From assembly GCA_045648785.1 (NCBI GenBank), contig JAZROP010000036.1, positions 7,041 through 71,040 of the forward strand: 64,000 nucleotides of DNA, read 5' to 3'. The translations under genes and the position numbers were made by a program. The DNA comes from RGIG7450 sp045648785. GTDB taxonomy: Bacteria; Bacillota; Clostridia; RUG12999. Numbering within the stretch: position 1 is the first letter of the stretch; every line of letters begins with the position of its first letter. A model generated the notes under the pieces. The model had not been told where the DNA came from and did not search any database. It worked only from the letters and a program-made list of their open reading frames with translations. Shown in pieces: positions 24,423 to 32,432 of the stretch.

Positions 24423-24702
24423 ATGAAACTTTGAGGCAAATTCTGGCTCTGGGGACATCCGGAGGAAAGATACAATGATGAATGGGGAAACAACAGAGTG
24501 TCCCGAATGACCCCTATGGAGGGCTGTATTTATCTTGGCGTTAAAAATACATATATGGTGCCGGTTGGCTGGGATGTTAATATGCGTCAGTACAATAAAT
24601 CTTTCCGGACGCTGAATGAGGTTGGCTTACGATGTTGCTGTTGAGTGGATGAATAAACACGGCGATGAGAAAATTAAAAATAAAAAAATAAAAAATGGCA
24701 CA
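24423..24702 (+). pseudogene. Degraded gene of unknown function (nonsense codon and frame change)
   Basis: A good SD (AAGGAGG) precedes ATG 24423, but the fourth codon is TGA (24432-24434). After it the frame reads GKFWLWGHPEERYN, RVSRMTPMEGCIYLGVKN and YNKSFRTLNEVG. The apparent continuation AYDVAVEWMNKHGDEK (from 24625) is in the next frame, so a frameshift or internal deletion joins what look like the N- and C-terminal ends of a longer protein. I do not recognise the family with certainty. The divergent AraC relic hints at a sugar-utilisation gene. TGA is a normal stop in this genome (for example phoH), so recoding is not the explanation. Confidence 0.6.
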
Positions 24703-24718
24703 AAATGTTGTTTTTTTA

Positions 24719-24747
24719 TTTACAAACAAGTGAAAGTGTGGTAAAAT
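24719..24747 (+). promoter_or_regulatory. SigA-type promoter for the CE2-like esterase
   Basis: TTTACA (24719-24724), 17-base spacer, TAAAAT (24742-24747), 19 bases before the start codon. Confidence 0.7.
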
Positions 24748-24765
24748 TGCGATGAGGTGAGTTTT

Positions 24766-25788
24766 ATGATTTATAACGATATTTTATTCCACAATGTTGA
24801 CCAACTTGTTCCTACTGCAAATGGAGTGAAAATTTGCCGCTTTAAAGAGGATATCAGACTTAAAATTAACGAGCGTGGCAGAAGGATTGCAAATTTTTGC
24901 TGTGGCAGCGAGCTTAGGTTTGTTACCGATGCAAAAAATATACATATTAAATTTCTGACAAGTCTGGGCGGGGGAGTTACCGGGTATGGAACTTCAACGG
25001 TTACAGTTTATTGTGGGGATTATTTCCATTCGGTTCATGAAATTCCAAACGGAATTTTAACAACCGTAAAACTTGAAAAACCGACGCAATTTTTGGCAAT
25101 GCCCGAAGAGTTTTTTAATGACAATGTTTTTAACAAGAATGTCTGGAGAATTCATCTTGCAAACGGCAATTTTGAATTCTGCGGAATAGATACATATGGT
25201 AATGAAATCCGTCCGCCAAAGCCGGAAGAAATGCCAGAAAAGACAATTTTGTCTTACGGCTCGTCTATTTCCCATGGATGTACAACAGTTACAAACACCC
25301 AGTCTTATGTAAACACATTTGCACGACTTATGGAAGCAGATGTACTTACCAAAGGAATTGCAGGCTCATGCCATGCAGAAAAGGAACTTGCAGACGACTT
25401 TGCTACGAGAGGTGACTGGGAAGTTGCCCTTATGGAAATAGGCATAAATATGGTGGGCAGTTTTGAACCGGAAATTTTCAAAGAGAGATTTGACTATTTT
25501 GCAGATAAATTGTATGAAACCGGCAAAAAAATTATATTTTTGACAGTTCCGCGTTATTATGCTTATTATGATAAAGATACAATAAGTGGCAAAAGACTCC
25601 CTGAATATAATCGCATTATAAGAGAAAAATGCGAAATGTATGATAAGGAAAGAGTAATGCTTCTTGAGGGTGAAGAAATTGTAAAATGCAGCAATTATCT
25701 TACAACAGACAGACTCCACCCGTCAACTGCAGGACATATTAATATGGGATATAATCTTTATAATTTTGTGAAAGATTGGATAAAATAA
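24766..25788 (+). CDS. Two-domain SGNH carbohydrate esterase, CE2-like
   Basis: Protein of 340 residues with an N-terminal beta-rich region (about 1-150) and a C-terminal SGNH hydrolase domain. Block I is SYGSSISHGC with the nucleophile serine (about residue 167), block II is GIAGSCHAEKEL, block III is MEIGINMVG with the Asn, and block V is TTDRLHPSTAGH with Asp and His. Jelly-roll plus SGNH is the design of CE2 acetyl-xylan or 6-O-acetyl esterases. No signal peptide is visible, so it probably acts on imported oligosaccharides. ATG 24766 is favoured over GTG 24757 because GAGGTG is six bases upstream. Single-gene unit. Confidence 0.75.
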   Translation: MIYNDILFHNVDQLVPTANGVKICRFKEDIRLKINERGRRIANFCCGSELRFVTDAKNIHIKFLTSLGGGVTGYGTSTVTVYCGDYFHSVHEIPNGILTTVKLEKPTQFLAMPEEFFNDNVFNKNVWRIHLANGNFEFCGIDTYGNEIRPPKPEEMPEKTILSYGSSISHGCTTVTNTQSYVNTFARLMEADVLTKGIAGSCHAEKELADDFATRGDWEVALMEIGINMVGSFEPEIFKERFDYFADKLYETGKKIIFLTVPRYYAYYDKDTISGKRLPEYNRIIREKCEMYDKERVMLLEGEEIVKCSNYLTTDRLHPSTAGHINMGYNLYNFVKDWIK

Positions 25789-25807
25789 GAAAAATTAAAA
25801 AAAAGAC

Positions 25808-25836
25808 TTTACATTTTGGAAAAAGTGTAGTATAAT
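25808..25836 (+). promoter_or_regulatory. SigA promoter of rpsO
   Basis: TTTACA (25808-25813), 17-base spacer, consensus TATAAT (25831-25836). Confidence 0.85.
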
Positions 25837-25852
25837 ACCAGATGTATGCTTA

Positions 25853-25890
25853 CGACTATGATACCGGGTTCACCGCCGGATTCTTGGTTG
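25853..25890 (+). ncRNA. Structured rpsO leader, candidate S15 autoregulatory element
   Basis: The ~80-nt leader of rpsO can form a two-part hairpin: CGACTA (25853-25858) pairs with TGGTTG (25885-25890) using G-U pairs, and CCGG (25864-25867) pairs with CCGG (25876-25879) inside an internal loop. S15 is known to bind and repress its own mRNA leader in several bacteria with differing RNA folds. That this is such a site is inference from position and folding by eye. Confidence 0.45.
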
Positions 25891-25923
25891 TTTAGTGAAT
25901 AAATTATACGGAGGTGAAAAGAA

Positions 25924-26190
25924 ATGCTGCGTAAAGAGGCAAAGGACCAGATTATCCAGACTTACAGAATTCATGAAACCGATACAGGTTCTCCTGAAGT
26001 TCAGATCGCTATTCTTACAACAAGAATTAACGAACTCAACGAACATCTGAAAGAACATAAAAAGGATAATCATTCAAGACGCGGACTTCTTAAGATGGTA
26101 GGTCAGAGAAGAAATCTTCTTAATTATCTTGCAAAAATCGATATTGAAAGATACCGTGCCATCATCGCAAAACTTGAACTCAGAAAGTAA
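25924..26190 (+). CDS. rpsO: 30S ribosomal protein S15
   Basis: Ribosomal protein of 88 residues, the normal length. It contains TGSPEVQIAILTTRINELN, HLKEHKKDNHSRRGLLKMV and QRRNLLNYLAKIDIERYR, the invariant S15 core that binds the central domain of 16S rRNA. SD CGGAGGTG precedes ATG 25924. Conserved pairing with pnp downstream. Confidence 0.98.
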   Translation: MLRKEAKDQIIQTYRIHETDTGSPEVQIAILTTRINELNEHLKEHKKDNHSRRGLLKMVGQRRNLLNYLAKIDIERYRAIIAKLELRK

Positions 26191-26193
26191 GAA

Positions 26194-26222
26194 AAAGGGC
26201 GGCTTTATGCTGCCCTTTACTT
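26194..26222 (+). terminator. Terminator-like hairpin after rpsO
   Basis: Stem AAAGGGCGGC / GCTGCCCTTT (with one G-U pair) and loop TTTAT, followed by ACTTTC rather than a pure T-run. It may terminate partially or protect the rpsO 3' end from exonucleases. Confidence 0.65.
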
Positions 26223-26251
26223 TCAAAACCGATTAACAGGCTCACAGAAGG

Positions 26252-26313
26252 CGGTTAATTAGCAGTTATATATGTCACTGCAAAGGCGGTAATATATATA
26301 AGTGCTAATTCCG
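26252..26313 (+). promoter_or_regulatory. Long hairpin in the pnp leader, candidate double-strand RNase site
   Basis: AATTAGCA-G-TTATATAT (26257-26273) is the near-perfect complement of ATATATAA-G-TGCTAATT (26294-26310): 16 pairs interrupted only by one G-G opposition. A further CGG/CCG can pair after a TT bulge. The loop is 20 nt. In E. coli the pnp leader hairpin is cut by RNase III and the product is used for PNPase autoregulation. A similar role here is inference. I could not identify a separate pnp promoter with confidence. Confidence 0.65.
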
Positions 26314-26348
26314 TCCCGAGTCAAAAAATAATATGGAGGAATTACACA

Positions 26349-28436
26349 ATGGAAAAGATTTTTAAAACTACCCTTGCCGGCAGACCAATAGTTGTTGAAA
26401 CTGGAAAGCTTGCCGGACTTGCAAACGGCAGTGCGCTTGTAAGATATGGTGATACTGTTGTTTTAACAACTGCTACCGCATCGGCTAAACCTCGTGACGG
26501 TATTGACTTTTTCCCGCTTAGCGTGGATTTTGAAGAAAAACTCTATGCCGTAGGTAAAATACCCGGCAGCTTTATGAAAAGAGAAGGTAAACCTTCCGAA
26601 AAAGCTATCCTTGCATCCCGTGCAATCGACAGACCGCTTCGTCCTCTCTTCCCGAAGGATTTAAGAAACGATGTTTCCATCGTTTCAACAGTTATGTCTG
26701 TTGAACAGGACAACTCTCCTGAAATTGCAGCTATGCTGGGTGCAGCTATTGCAATTGAAATTTCCGACATTCCGTTTAACGGTCCTGTTGCAAGCGTTTA
26801 TGTTGGTATAGTTGATGGCAAAATCGTAATTAACCCCACTGAAGAAGAAAGAGAAAAATCTACTCTTAACCTTCTTGTTGCGGCAAGCATGGAAAAAATT
26901 GTTATGATTGAAGCGGGTGCCAAAGAAGTTCCCGAATATCAGATGCTTGAAGCTATCCTGACAGCTCATGAACACATTAAAGAGCTTTGCAAATTTGTTA
27001 AATCTATCGGACAGGAAATTGGCAAACCGAAATTCACATACGAAGCTTGTGATGTTGATGCAGAACTTTACAACGAAATTAAAGATTTTGCAATTGAAAA
27101 AATTCGTTATGCAATGGATACAGATGACAAGCTTGTTCGTGACGAAAGAATGCTTGTTATTGAAAATGAAGTTATCGAGCATCTTGGAGAAAAAATTGAA
27201 GGCAGAGAAGCGGAGCTTGCTGAAATTTTCTACAAACTCCAGAAATATGTTGTAAGAACATGGCTCCTTGAGGGCAAGCGTGTTGACGGCAGAGGTATTG
27301 ACGAAATCAGACCTCTTGCGGCAGAAGTTTCACTTCTTCCCAGAACTCACGGTTCCGGTCTTTTCACAAGAGGTCAGACTCAGGTTCTTACAGTTGCAAC
27401 ACTTGCTCCTGCAGGTGAAGCACAGAAAATTGATGGCATAGACACAGATGAAACCAAAAGATATATGCACCACTACAATTTCCCGTCATACTCCGTTGGT
27501 GAAACAAGACCTTCAAGAGGTCCCGGTAGACGCGAAATTGGTCACGGTGCACTGGCGGAAAGAGCTCTTGAAACTGTTATTCCAACAGAAGAAGAATTCC
27601 CTTATGCAATCAGACTTGTGTCTGAAGTGTTAAGTTCCAATGGTTCGACATCTCAGGCTTCCATCTGCGGTTCCACACTAGCTCTTATGGATGCAGGTGT
27701 ACCCATCAAAGAACCTGTTGCAGGAATTTCTGTTGGTCTTATCACAAAAGAAGATGGTAGCTTTATGACAATGCTTGACATTCAGGGTGTTGAAGACTTC
27801 TTCGGTGATATGGACTTTAAGGTTGGCGGTACTAAAAATGGTATCACAGCTATTCAGGTTGATATTAAAGTTGATGGTCTTACACCTGAAATCATTAAAG
27901 AAGCGTTTGAAAAAACAAGAAAAGCAAGACTTTATATTCTGGATGAAATTATGCTTAAAGCAATTCCTCAGCCAAGAGAAGAACTTTCACCCTACGCTCC
28001 CAAGATGATTACATTTACCATCAATCCTGATAAAATCAGAGAAGTTATCGGTACAGGCGGTAAAGTTATTCAAAAAATTATTGCTGATACCGGAGTTAAA
28101 ATTGATATTGAGGATGACGGTAGGGTATTCATCGCTGCAGTTGATTCTGCATCTGGTGAGAAAGCTAAGAAGATTATCGACGATATCGTAAGAGAACCTG
28201 AAATTGGCGAAATTTACGAGGGCACAGTTGTTGGAACAACAACATTCGGTGCATTTGTTGAAATTCTGCCCGGTAAAGACGGTCTTGTTCATATTTCAAA
28301 GCTTGACAAGAAACGCGTTGAAAAGGTAGAAGATGTTGTTATAGTTGGTGATGTTCTTAAAGTTAAAATTGAGGATATTGACCCCAAAACAGGAAAAATA
28401 AAGCTCATCAGACTTTTTGATGACGAAGAAAACTAA
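26349..28436 (+). CDS. pnp: Polyribonucleotide nucleotidyltransferase (PNPase)
   Basis: Phosphorolytic 3'-5' exoribonuclease of 695 residues. It has two RNase PH-like domains (the second with GRTQVLTVATLAP-like and IGHGALAERAL blocks near residues 355-405), a helical linker, and a C-terminal KH domain (IREVIGTGGKVIQKI near 562) and S1 domain (GEIYEGTVVGTTTFGAFVEI near 618). Acts in mRNA decay and RNA quality control. SD ATGGAGGA precedes ATG 26349. It follows rpsO as in most bacteria. The leader hairpin at 26252-26313 suggests post-transcriptional control. Confidence 0.98.
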   Translation: MEKIFKTTLAGRPIVVETGKLAGLANGSALVRYGDTVVLTTATASAKPRDGIDFFPLSVDFEEKLYAVGKIPGSFMKREGKPSEKAILASRAIDRPLRPLFPKDLRNDVSIVSTVMSVEQDNSPEIAAMLGAAIAIEISDIPFNGPVASVYVGIVDGKIVINPTEEEREKSTLNLLVAASMEKIVMIEAGAKEVPEYQMLEAILTAHEHIKELCKFVKSIGQEIGKPKFTYEACDVDAELYNEIKDFAIEKIRYAMDTDDKLVRDERMLVIENEVIEHLGEKIEGREAELAEIFYKLQKYVVRTWLLEGKRVDGRGIDEIRPLAAEVSLLPRTHGSGLFTRGQTQVLTVATLAPAGEAQKIDGIDTDETKRYMHHYNFPSYSVGETRPSRGPGRREIGHGALAERALETVIPTEEEFPYAIRLVSEVLSSNGSTSQASICGSTLALMDAGVPIKEPVAGISVGLITKEDGSFMTMLDIQGVEDFFGDMDFKVGGTKNGITAIQVDIKVDGLTPEIIKEAFEKTRKARLYILDEIMLKAIPQPREELSPYAPKMITFTINPDKIREVIGTGGKVIQKIIADTGVKIDIEDDGRVFIAAVDSASGEKAKKIIDDIVREPEIGEIYEGTVVGTTTFGAFVEILPGKDGLVHISKLDKKRVEKVEDVVIVGDVLKVKIEDIDPKTGKIKLIRLFDDEEN

Positions 28437-28529
28437 TATTAATAGCCTGCCCGCAGTGAACTGCACCAGTTTGTTCAGACGGTACAAAAAAGATCTTATG
28501 GTAGTTAAATATTAGATTTTAAGCAAAAT
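28437..28529. other. Post-pnp spacer with a possible insertion-sequence end relic
   Basis: No gene. At 28457-28467 it contains TGAACTGCACC, which resembles the terminal repeat start of some IS3-type elements, but no second end, target duplication or transposase is present. Confidence 0.25.
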
Positions 28530-28562
28530 ACTGACTTCTCGTTTTAAGGGGAGTCAGTTTCG
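28530..28562 (+). terminator. Probable terminator after pnp
   Basis: Stem ACTGACTT / GGAGTCAGT around loop CTCGTTTTAAG, followed by TTCGTT. The weak T-run makes efficiency uncertain. Confidence 0.6.
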
Positions 28563-28573
28563 TTATACAAAAA

Positions 28574-28600
28574 GGGGTGAATGACATTGTCATTCACCCT
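28574..28600 (-). terminator. Terminator at the end of the aromatic operon
   Basis: 10-bp stem GGGTGAATGA / TCATTCACCC (28575-28584 and 28590-28599) with flanking A/T runs. On the minus strand it is followed by TTTTTG. The aroQ stop codon (28590-28592) is inside the stem. Confidence 0.8.
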
Positions 28601-29033
28601 GTTTGTTTAAGTAATCTTCAAGATATTCAATAGCTTTTTTATATCCGTCAAAGCCATAGCCGGCAAATGTTGTCAGACAGTGCAGCCGAACATAAGAAAT
28701 CTGTCTGAAATCCTCGCGTGCGGAAACATCCGACAGGTGCACCTCTACGGCAGGAAGATTGACTGCCTTTAGCGCATCAAGAATGGCTACACTCGTATGA
28801 GTGTAAGCCGCAGGGTTTATAACAATTCCGTCAAAATTCCCATAAGCTGCCTGAATTTCATCAACAATTACGCCTTCGTGGTTTGACTGAAAAACCTTTA
28901 CTTCAATATTTTCCTCTTTGCAGGTTTCTTCAATAAATTTGACAAGAGCGTCATAGTTTTTATCACCGTAAATATCCGGCTCGCGAAGACCAAGCATATT
29001 TAGGTTTGGTCCGTTTATTACAAGTAATTTCAT
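28590..29033 (-). CDS. aroQ: Type II 3-dehydroquinate dehydratase
   Basis: Dehydroquinase of 147 residues (third step of the shikimate pathway). Type II features are GPNLNMLGLREPDIYG at the N-terminus with the catalytic Tyr, QSNHEGVIVDEIQ, INPAAYTHTSVAI and EVHLSDVSAREDFR. ATG 29033 is chosen because GGAG lies eight bases upstream and it overlaps the aroEK stop by ATGA; an in-frame GTG at 29042 overlaps the SD. Last gene of the aromatic operon. Confidence 0.97.
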   Translation of the reverse strand: MKLLVINGPNLNMLGLREPDIYGDKNYDALVKFIEETCKEENIEVKVFQSNHEGVIVDEIQAAYGNFDGIVINPAAYTHTSVAILDALKAVNLPAVEVHLSDVSAREDFRQISYVRLHCLTTFAGYGFDGYKKAIEYLEDYLNKQGE

Positions 29034-30247
29034 AGGATACACTCCTTAATTTTCATAACAGTTTCCTCAGGGGAAGAGTTGTTGTCAATTTCAAAATCAC
29101 AGAAACGCTCATACAGCGGCTTTCTGATTTTATACATTTGAGAAAGATTTCCTGACTTTGAAAGTGGTCTGCCATCTGTAGGGAGAGTGTTTATATCCCG
29201 CTTCAGCCAAATAATAACACTGTTCTGGTGAAGCAGGGAATAGTTTCTTTCCTGAGTGACGCATCCACCACCTGTTGAAATAATGTAGCCGCTTTCTTTG
29301 GAAATATCTTTTATAACTTCAGTTTCAATATTTCGGAAGTATTCCTCACCATGCTCAGCAAAGATTTTTTCAATTTTTCCGGCACGCTCCACTATCATAC
29401 TGTCACAATCTGCGAAAGGTCTTGAAAGATTACTGGATAAAAGCGCACCAATACGGCTTTTTCCGCATCCTGGCATTCCAATAAGAACAATATTTTTTAA
29501 CTGAGTGTTTATTTTTTTAACAATCTCATCAATTTTTTCATCCTCTATTTTTTCGCCACTGAAAATTTCACAAGCAGCTTTTGCCTGAGCAACAAGCATA
29601 GGAAGTCCGTTAACATTTGGAATATTAAGACGCTCAGCATCATATAGAAGCTTTGTGCAGGAGGGGTTGTAGATAAGGTCTGCAACACCACTGCAATTTT
29701 TGAAATTTTCAAGATTTATGGGAGATGCGGGCGTGTTGGGATACATTCCCACAGGCGTTGCATTAACTATAATGTCCGCATCATAGTGACGGGAAATGTT
29801 GTCATAGTTATTTTCACCACTTCGTGATATAACAACTATTTCCGAAGCCCCCAAATCTTTTATTACGCATTGTACTGTAAGAGAGGCACCACCGGTTCCA
29901 AGAACTAAAACTTTTTTATTTTTAGGGGATATTTCTGCTTTTTTAAGCATATGTACAAAGCCAAAATAATCTGTGTTATGACCGTGCCATCCATCCTCTT
30001 TTAAAACAAGTGTGTTTACGCTGCCTGTTTTTTTAGCGGCTTCTGAGAGCTGTGAGCAGTAGGCAATAACAGCCTTTTTATATGGAATTGTAACATTCAT
30101 ACCGTCAAGTGAGGGATTCTTTAAAAAATCCTCAAGCTCTGACGACGTTTTTTCATAAAGCTTATATTCATAGTTTGCGAGCATATTATGAATTGGGACG
30201 GAGAAACTGTGTCCCAGATGCTCACCAAGTAAACCGAATCGGGACAT
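29030..30247 (-). CDS. aroEK: Bifunctional shikimate dehydrogenase / shikimate kinase (AroE-AroK fusion)
   Basis: One 405-residue protein carrying two consecutive pathway steps. Residues ~1-245 are AroE: HSFSVPIHN, GMNVTIPYKKAV with the catalytic Lys, the NADP loop GTGGAS, and NATPVGMYP. Residues ~252-405 are shikimate kinase: Walker A GMPGCGKSR, DCDSMIVERAG with the shikimate-binding Asp, FRNIETEVI, STGGG and the Arg of the lid KIRKPLYERF. There is no stop or frameshift between the halves. Fusion should channel shikimate from dehydrogenase to kinase. Start overlaps the pheA stop by one base (TAATG). Confidence 0.95.
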   Translation of the reverse strand: MSRFGLLGEHLGHSFSVPIHNMLANYEYKLYEKTSSELEDFLKNPSLDGMNVTIPYKKAVIAYCSQLSEAAKKTGSVNTLVLKEDGWHGHNTDYFGFVHMLKKAEISPKNKKVLVLGTGGASLTVQCVIKDLGASEIVVISRSGENNYDNISRHYDADIIVNATPVGMYPNTPASPINLENFKNCSGVADLIYNPSCTKLLYDAERLNIPNVNGLPMLVAQAKAACEIFSGEKIEDEKIDEIVKKINTQLKNIVLIGMPGCGKSRIGALLSSNLSRPFADCDSMIVERAGKIEKIFAEHGEEYFRNIETEVIKDISKESGYIISTGGGCVTQERNYSLLHQNSVIIWLKRDINTLPTDGRPLSKSGNLSQMYKIRKPLYERFCDFEIDNNSSPEETVMKIKECIL

Positions 30248-31389
30248 TATATAACCTCCGAATAGCTACCAAAATATTTGAAATCTTCGGAAATTTCGTC
30301 AAGCTCGCAGATAAGCTGAGCAAACTCCTCAGAATAAACTGATGTTTCAAGGTCGAAATAGAACATGAACTCGAAATCACGGTCGGGAATGGGACGGCTT
30401 TCAAGTTTTATAAGGTTTATGCCAAGAGCGTAAAGACGAGCAAGCGTTTTGTAAAGCGAACCCGGTTTGTGGGGAGCGATAAGCATAAGACTAGTTTTGT
30501 CCGCTCCGGGGTAGATTTCAAGATTTTTAGATATACACACAAATCTTGTGTGGTTATTCTGATTGTCCTGAACAACGGTTTTGAGACATTCAAGATTATA
30601 AAGCTCAGCGCAAGTGTAGGAGGAGAGTGCCGCAATGTCACTTCGGTCGCTTTCTGACACCATTTTTGCTGCCACTGCAGTATTTTCACAACAAGTAATT
30701 TTAACATTCTTAAGAGAATTTAAGAATTCATTGCACTGACTTATTGCCTGTTCGTGAGAGAAAATTTCGCGAATCTGTGAAATGTCAGTACCTTTTTTCG
30801 CAAGCAAACTGTGGTTAACTTTTATCCGTGTACTTCTCACAATGTTAAAATTATGCTGAGTCATAAGGTCATAAACCTTTTTAACTGAGCCTGCTGTACT
30901 ATTTTCGATGGGAAGCACGCCATATTTGCATAAGCCGCTTTCAACTGCTGAAAAAACACCTTCAAAATTGCTCATATACATAATGCTTGGATTTTTAAAC
31001 ATTTTTTCGCACGCCAGCTGAGAATAGGCACCCTCAACGCCCTGACAAGCTACCTGAACATCGTTCGGGAAAAGTTTTGGAGTGTTTTCAACCGCGTCCA
31101 TAATCTTACTGAACATCTCAGTATTTTTATTAAGAAGTTTTCCCTGATAAGAACGGCTGAGCTCAAACATAAGCGAGTATAAAACTCGCATGTAGTTTTT
31201 AGTTTCAGGACGGGTTTTGCCTGCGATATCCGAAAGAATCTGGCGTTCGCGTGCGGAGTTTAATACAGGAAGATTATTTTCCTTTTTATATGCAGCAATT
31301 TTAGCCGCAATATCCATACGGTTTTCAACCAGTTTTACTATTTCGTTGTCAATAGAGTCAATATCTTTTCTCAAGTTTTCAAGATTCAT
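30247..31389 (-). CDS. pheA: Bifunctional chorismate mutase / prephenate dehydratase
   Basis: 380 residues in three parts. An AroQ-class chorismate mutase covers ~1-85 (LRKDIDSIDNEIVKLVENRM, then KKENNLPV). Prephenate dehydratase covers ~105-280 (VACQGVEGAYSQLAC, LPIENSTAGSV and TRFVCISK). A C-terminal ACT domain has KPGSLYKTLARLYALGINLI and the ESRP motif that in other PheA proteins binds Phe for feedback inhibition. It commits chorismate to phenylalanine. Co-transcribed with tyrA, so both branches are encoded together. Confidence 0.97.
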   Translation of the reverse strand: MNLENLRKDIDSIDNEIVKLVENRMDIAAKIAAYKKENNLPVLNSARERQILSDIAGKTRPETKNYMRVLYSLMFELSRSYQGKLLNKNTEMFSKIMDAVENTPKLFPNDVQVACQGVEGAYSQLACEKMFKNPSIMYMSNFEGVFSAVESGLCKYGVLPIENSTAGSVKKVYDLMTQHNFNIVRSTRIKVNHSLLAKKGTDISQIREIFSHEQAISQCNEFLNSLKNVKITCCENTAVAAKMVSESDRSDIAALSSYTCAELYNLECLKTVVQDNQNNHTRFVCISKNLEIYPGADKTSLMLIAPHKPGSLYKTLARLYALGINLIKLESRPIPDRDFEFMFYFDLETSVYSEEFAQLICELDEISEDFKYFGSYSEVI

Positions 31390-31410
31390 AATATTTACAG
31401 CCTTTCAAAA

Positions 31411-32412
31411 TTATTTATTAAAATCAAGATATGCGTCATATATGGCAATAGCGGTTGCCGCCTCTATACATACAACGGCACGGGGGACGATGCACGGGTC
31501 ATGTCTACCGACAATGCTGAGAACCGTATTTTCCATACGGCTGAGAGAAACACTTTTCTGCTCTTTGCCGATTGAGGGAGTGGGTTTTACTGCTACACGG
31601 AAAATAATATCCTCACCGGAGGTGAGTCCACCAAGTATGCCACCATGATTGTTAGTGCGAGTGCGTACTCTGCCTTCATCCATATAGTATTCGTCATTGT
31701 TTTCACTGCCAAAAAGCTTAGCACACTCAAAACCATTACCGAATTCAATTCCTTTAATTGCCGGAACGGCAAAAACAGCTTGAGAAATGCGATTTTCCAT
31801 TCCGTCAAACATAGGGTCACCCAAGCCGACGGGGAGCCCGGAAACTCTACATTCTATCACTCCGCCAACCGAATCCTGATTTTCTCTTGCGCGGTCGATA
31901 ATTTCATAAGCTTTATCAAGGTTTGTTTCGCCGCCGATGCTTTTGATGTAAGCGGAAATGGTTATGCCCGTTTCCTCAAGAAGCTGTTTGCATATGCCGC
32001 CGGCAATGCATATGGGTGCAGTAATTCTGCCTGAAAAATGGCCGCCACCAGCAACATCGTTTGCTGCACTATGCCTTACATATGCGGGATAGTCCGCGTG
32101 AGCAGGACGAGGGATATCCCGAATTTTTTCATAATCAACCGAACGGGTGTTTGTGTTTCTGATAATTGCACTTATGGGTGCGCCGCATGTAATGTCATTT
32201 ATAAGACCTGATTGAAATTCCACAAGGTCCGCCTCTTTTCGCGGAGTGGAATATTTGTCTTTTCCAGGAGCGCGTTTGTCCATAAATTGCTGAAGCTTTA
32301 GCGTATCGATTTTCTGACCTGATTTAAGTCCGTCAATTGTAACGCCAATAGCTGGAGAATGGGACTGTCCCCAAACGGATATTTTTATGTTTTTACCAAA
32401 GGTACTTGACAT
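31411..32412 (-). CDS. aroC: Chorismate synthase
   Basis: FMN-dependent lyase of 333 residues (last shikimate step). It has the N-terminal VWGQSHSPAIGVTIDG, the RKEADLVEF region, ADYPAYVRHSAANDVAGGG, and the C-terminal NNHGGILGGLTSGEDI, RVAVKPTPSI and GRHDPCIVPRAV blocks. Slightly shorter than most homologues (~360) but complete across the conserved motifs. It lies 21 bases after aroA in the same operon. Confidence 0.97.
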   Translation of the reverse strand: MSSTFGKNIKISVWGQSHSPAIGVTIDGLKSGQKIDTLKLQQFMDKRAPGKDKYSTPRKEADLVEFQSGLINDITCGAPISAIIRNTNTRSVDYEKIRDIPRPAHADYPAYVRHSAANDVAGGGHFSGRITAPICIAGGICKQLLEETGITISAYIKSIGGETNLDKAYEIIDRARENQDSVGGVIECRVSGLPVGLGDPMFDGMENRISQAVFAVPAIKGIEFGNGFECAKLFGSENNDEYYMDEGRVRTRTNNHGGILGGLTSGEDIIFRVAVKPTPSIGKEQKSVSLSRMENTVLSIVGRHDPCIVPRAVVCIEAATAIAIYDAYLDFNK

Positions 32413-32432
32413 TTTTCTATGCCTGCCTTTCG

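Noticed and set aside
24432..24434. TGA as a sense (Trp) codon in the relic at 24423
   Set aside because: TGA ends several clearly intact genes here (phoH, spoVG, spoIIAA), so the genetic code is standard and the gene is broken.
26685..27182. 165-codon minus-strand frame within pnp
   Set aside because: Antisense of pnp with improbable Phe/Asn/Cys-rich composition; a shadow of codon bias.
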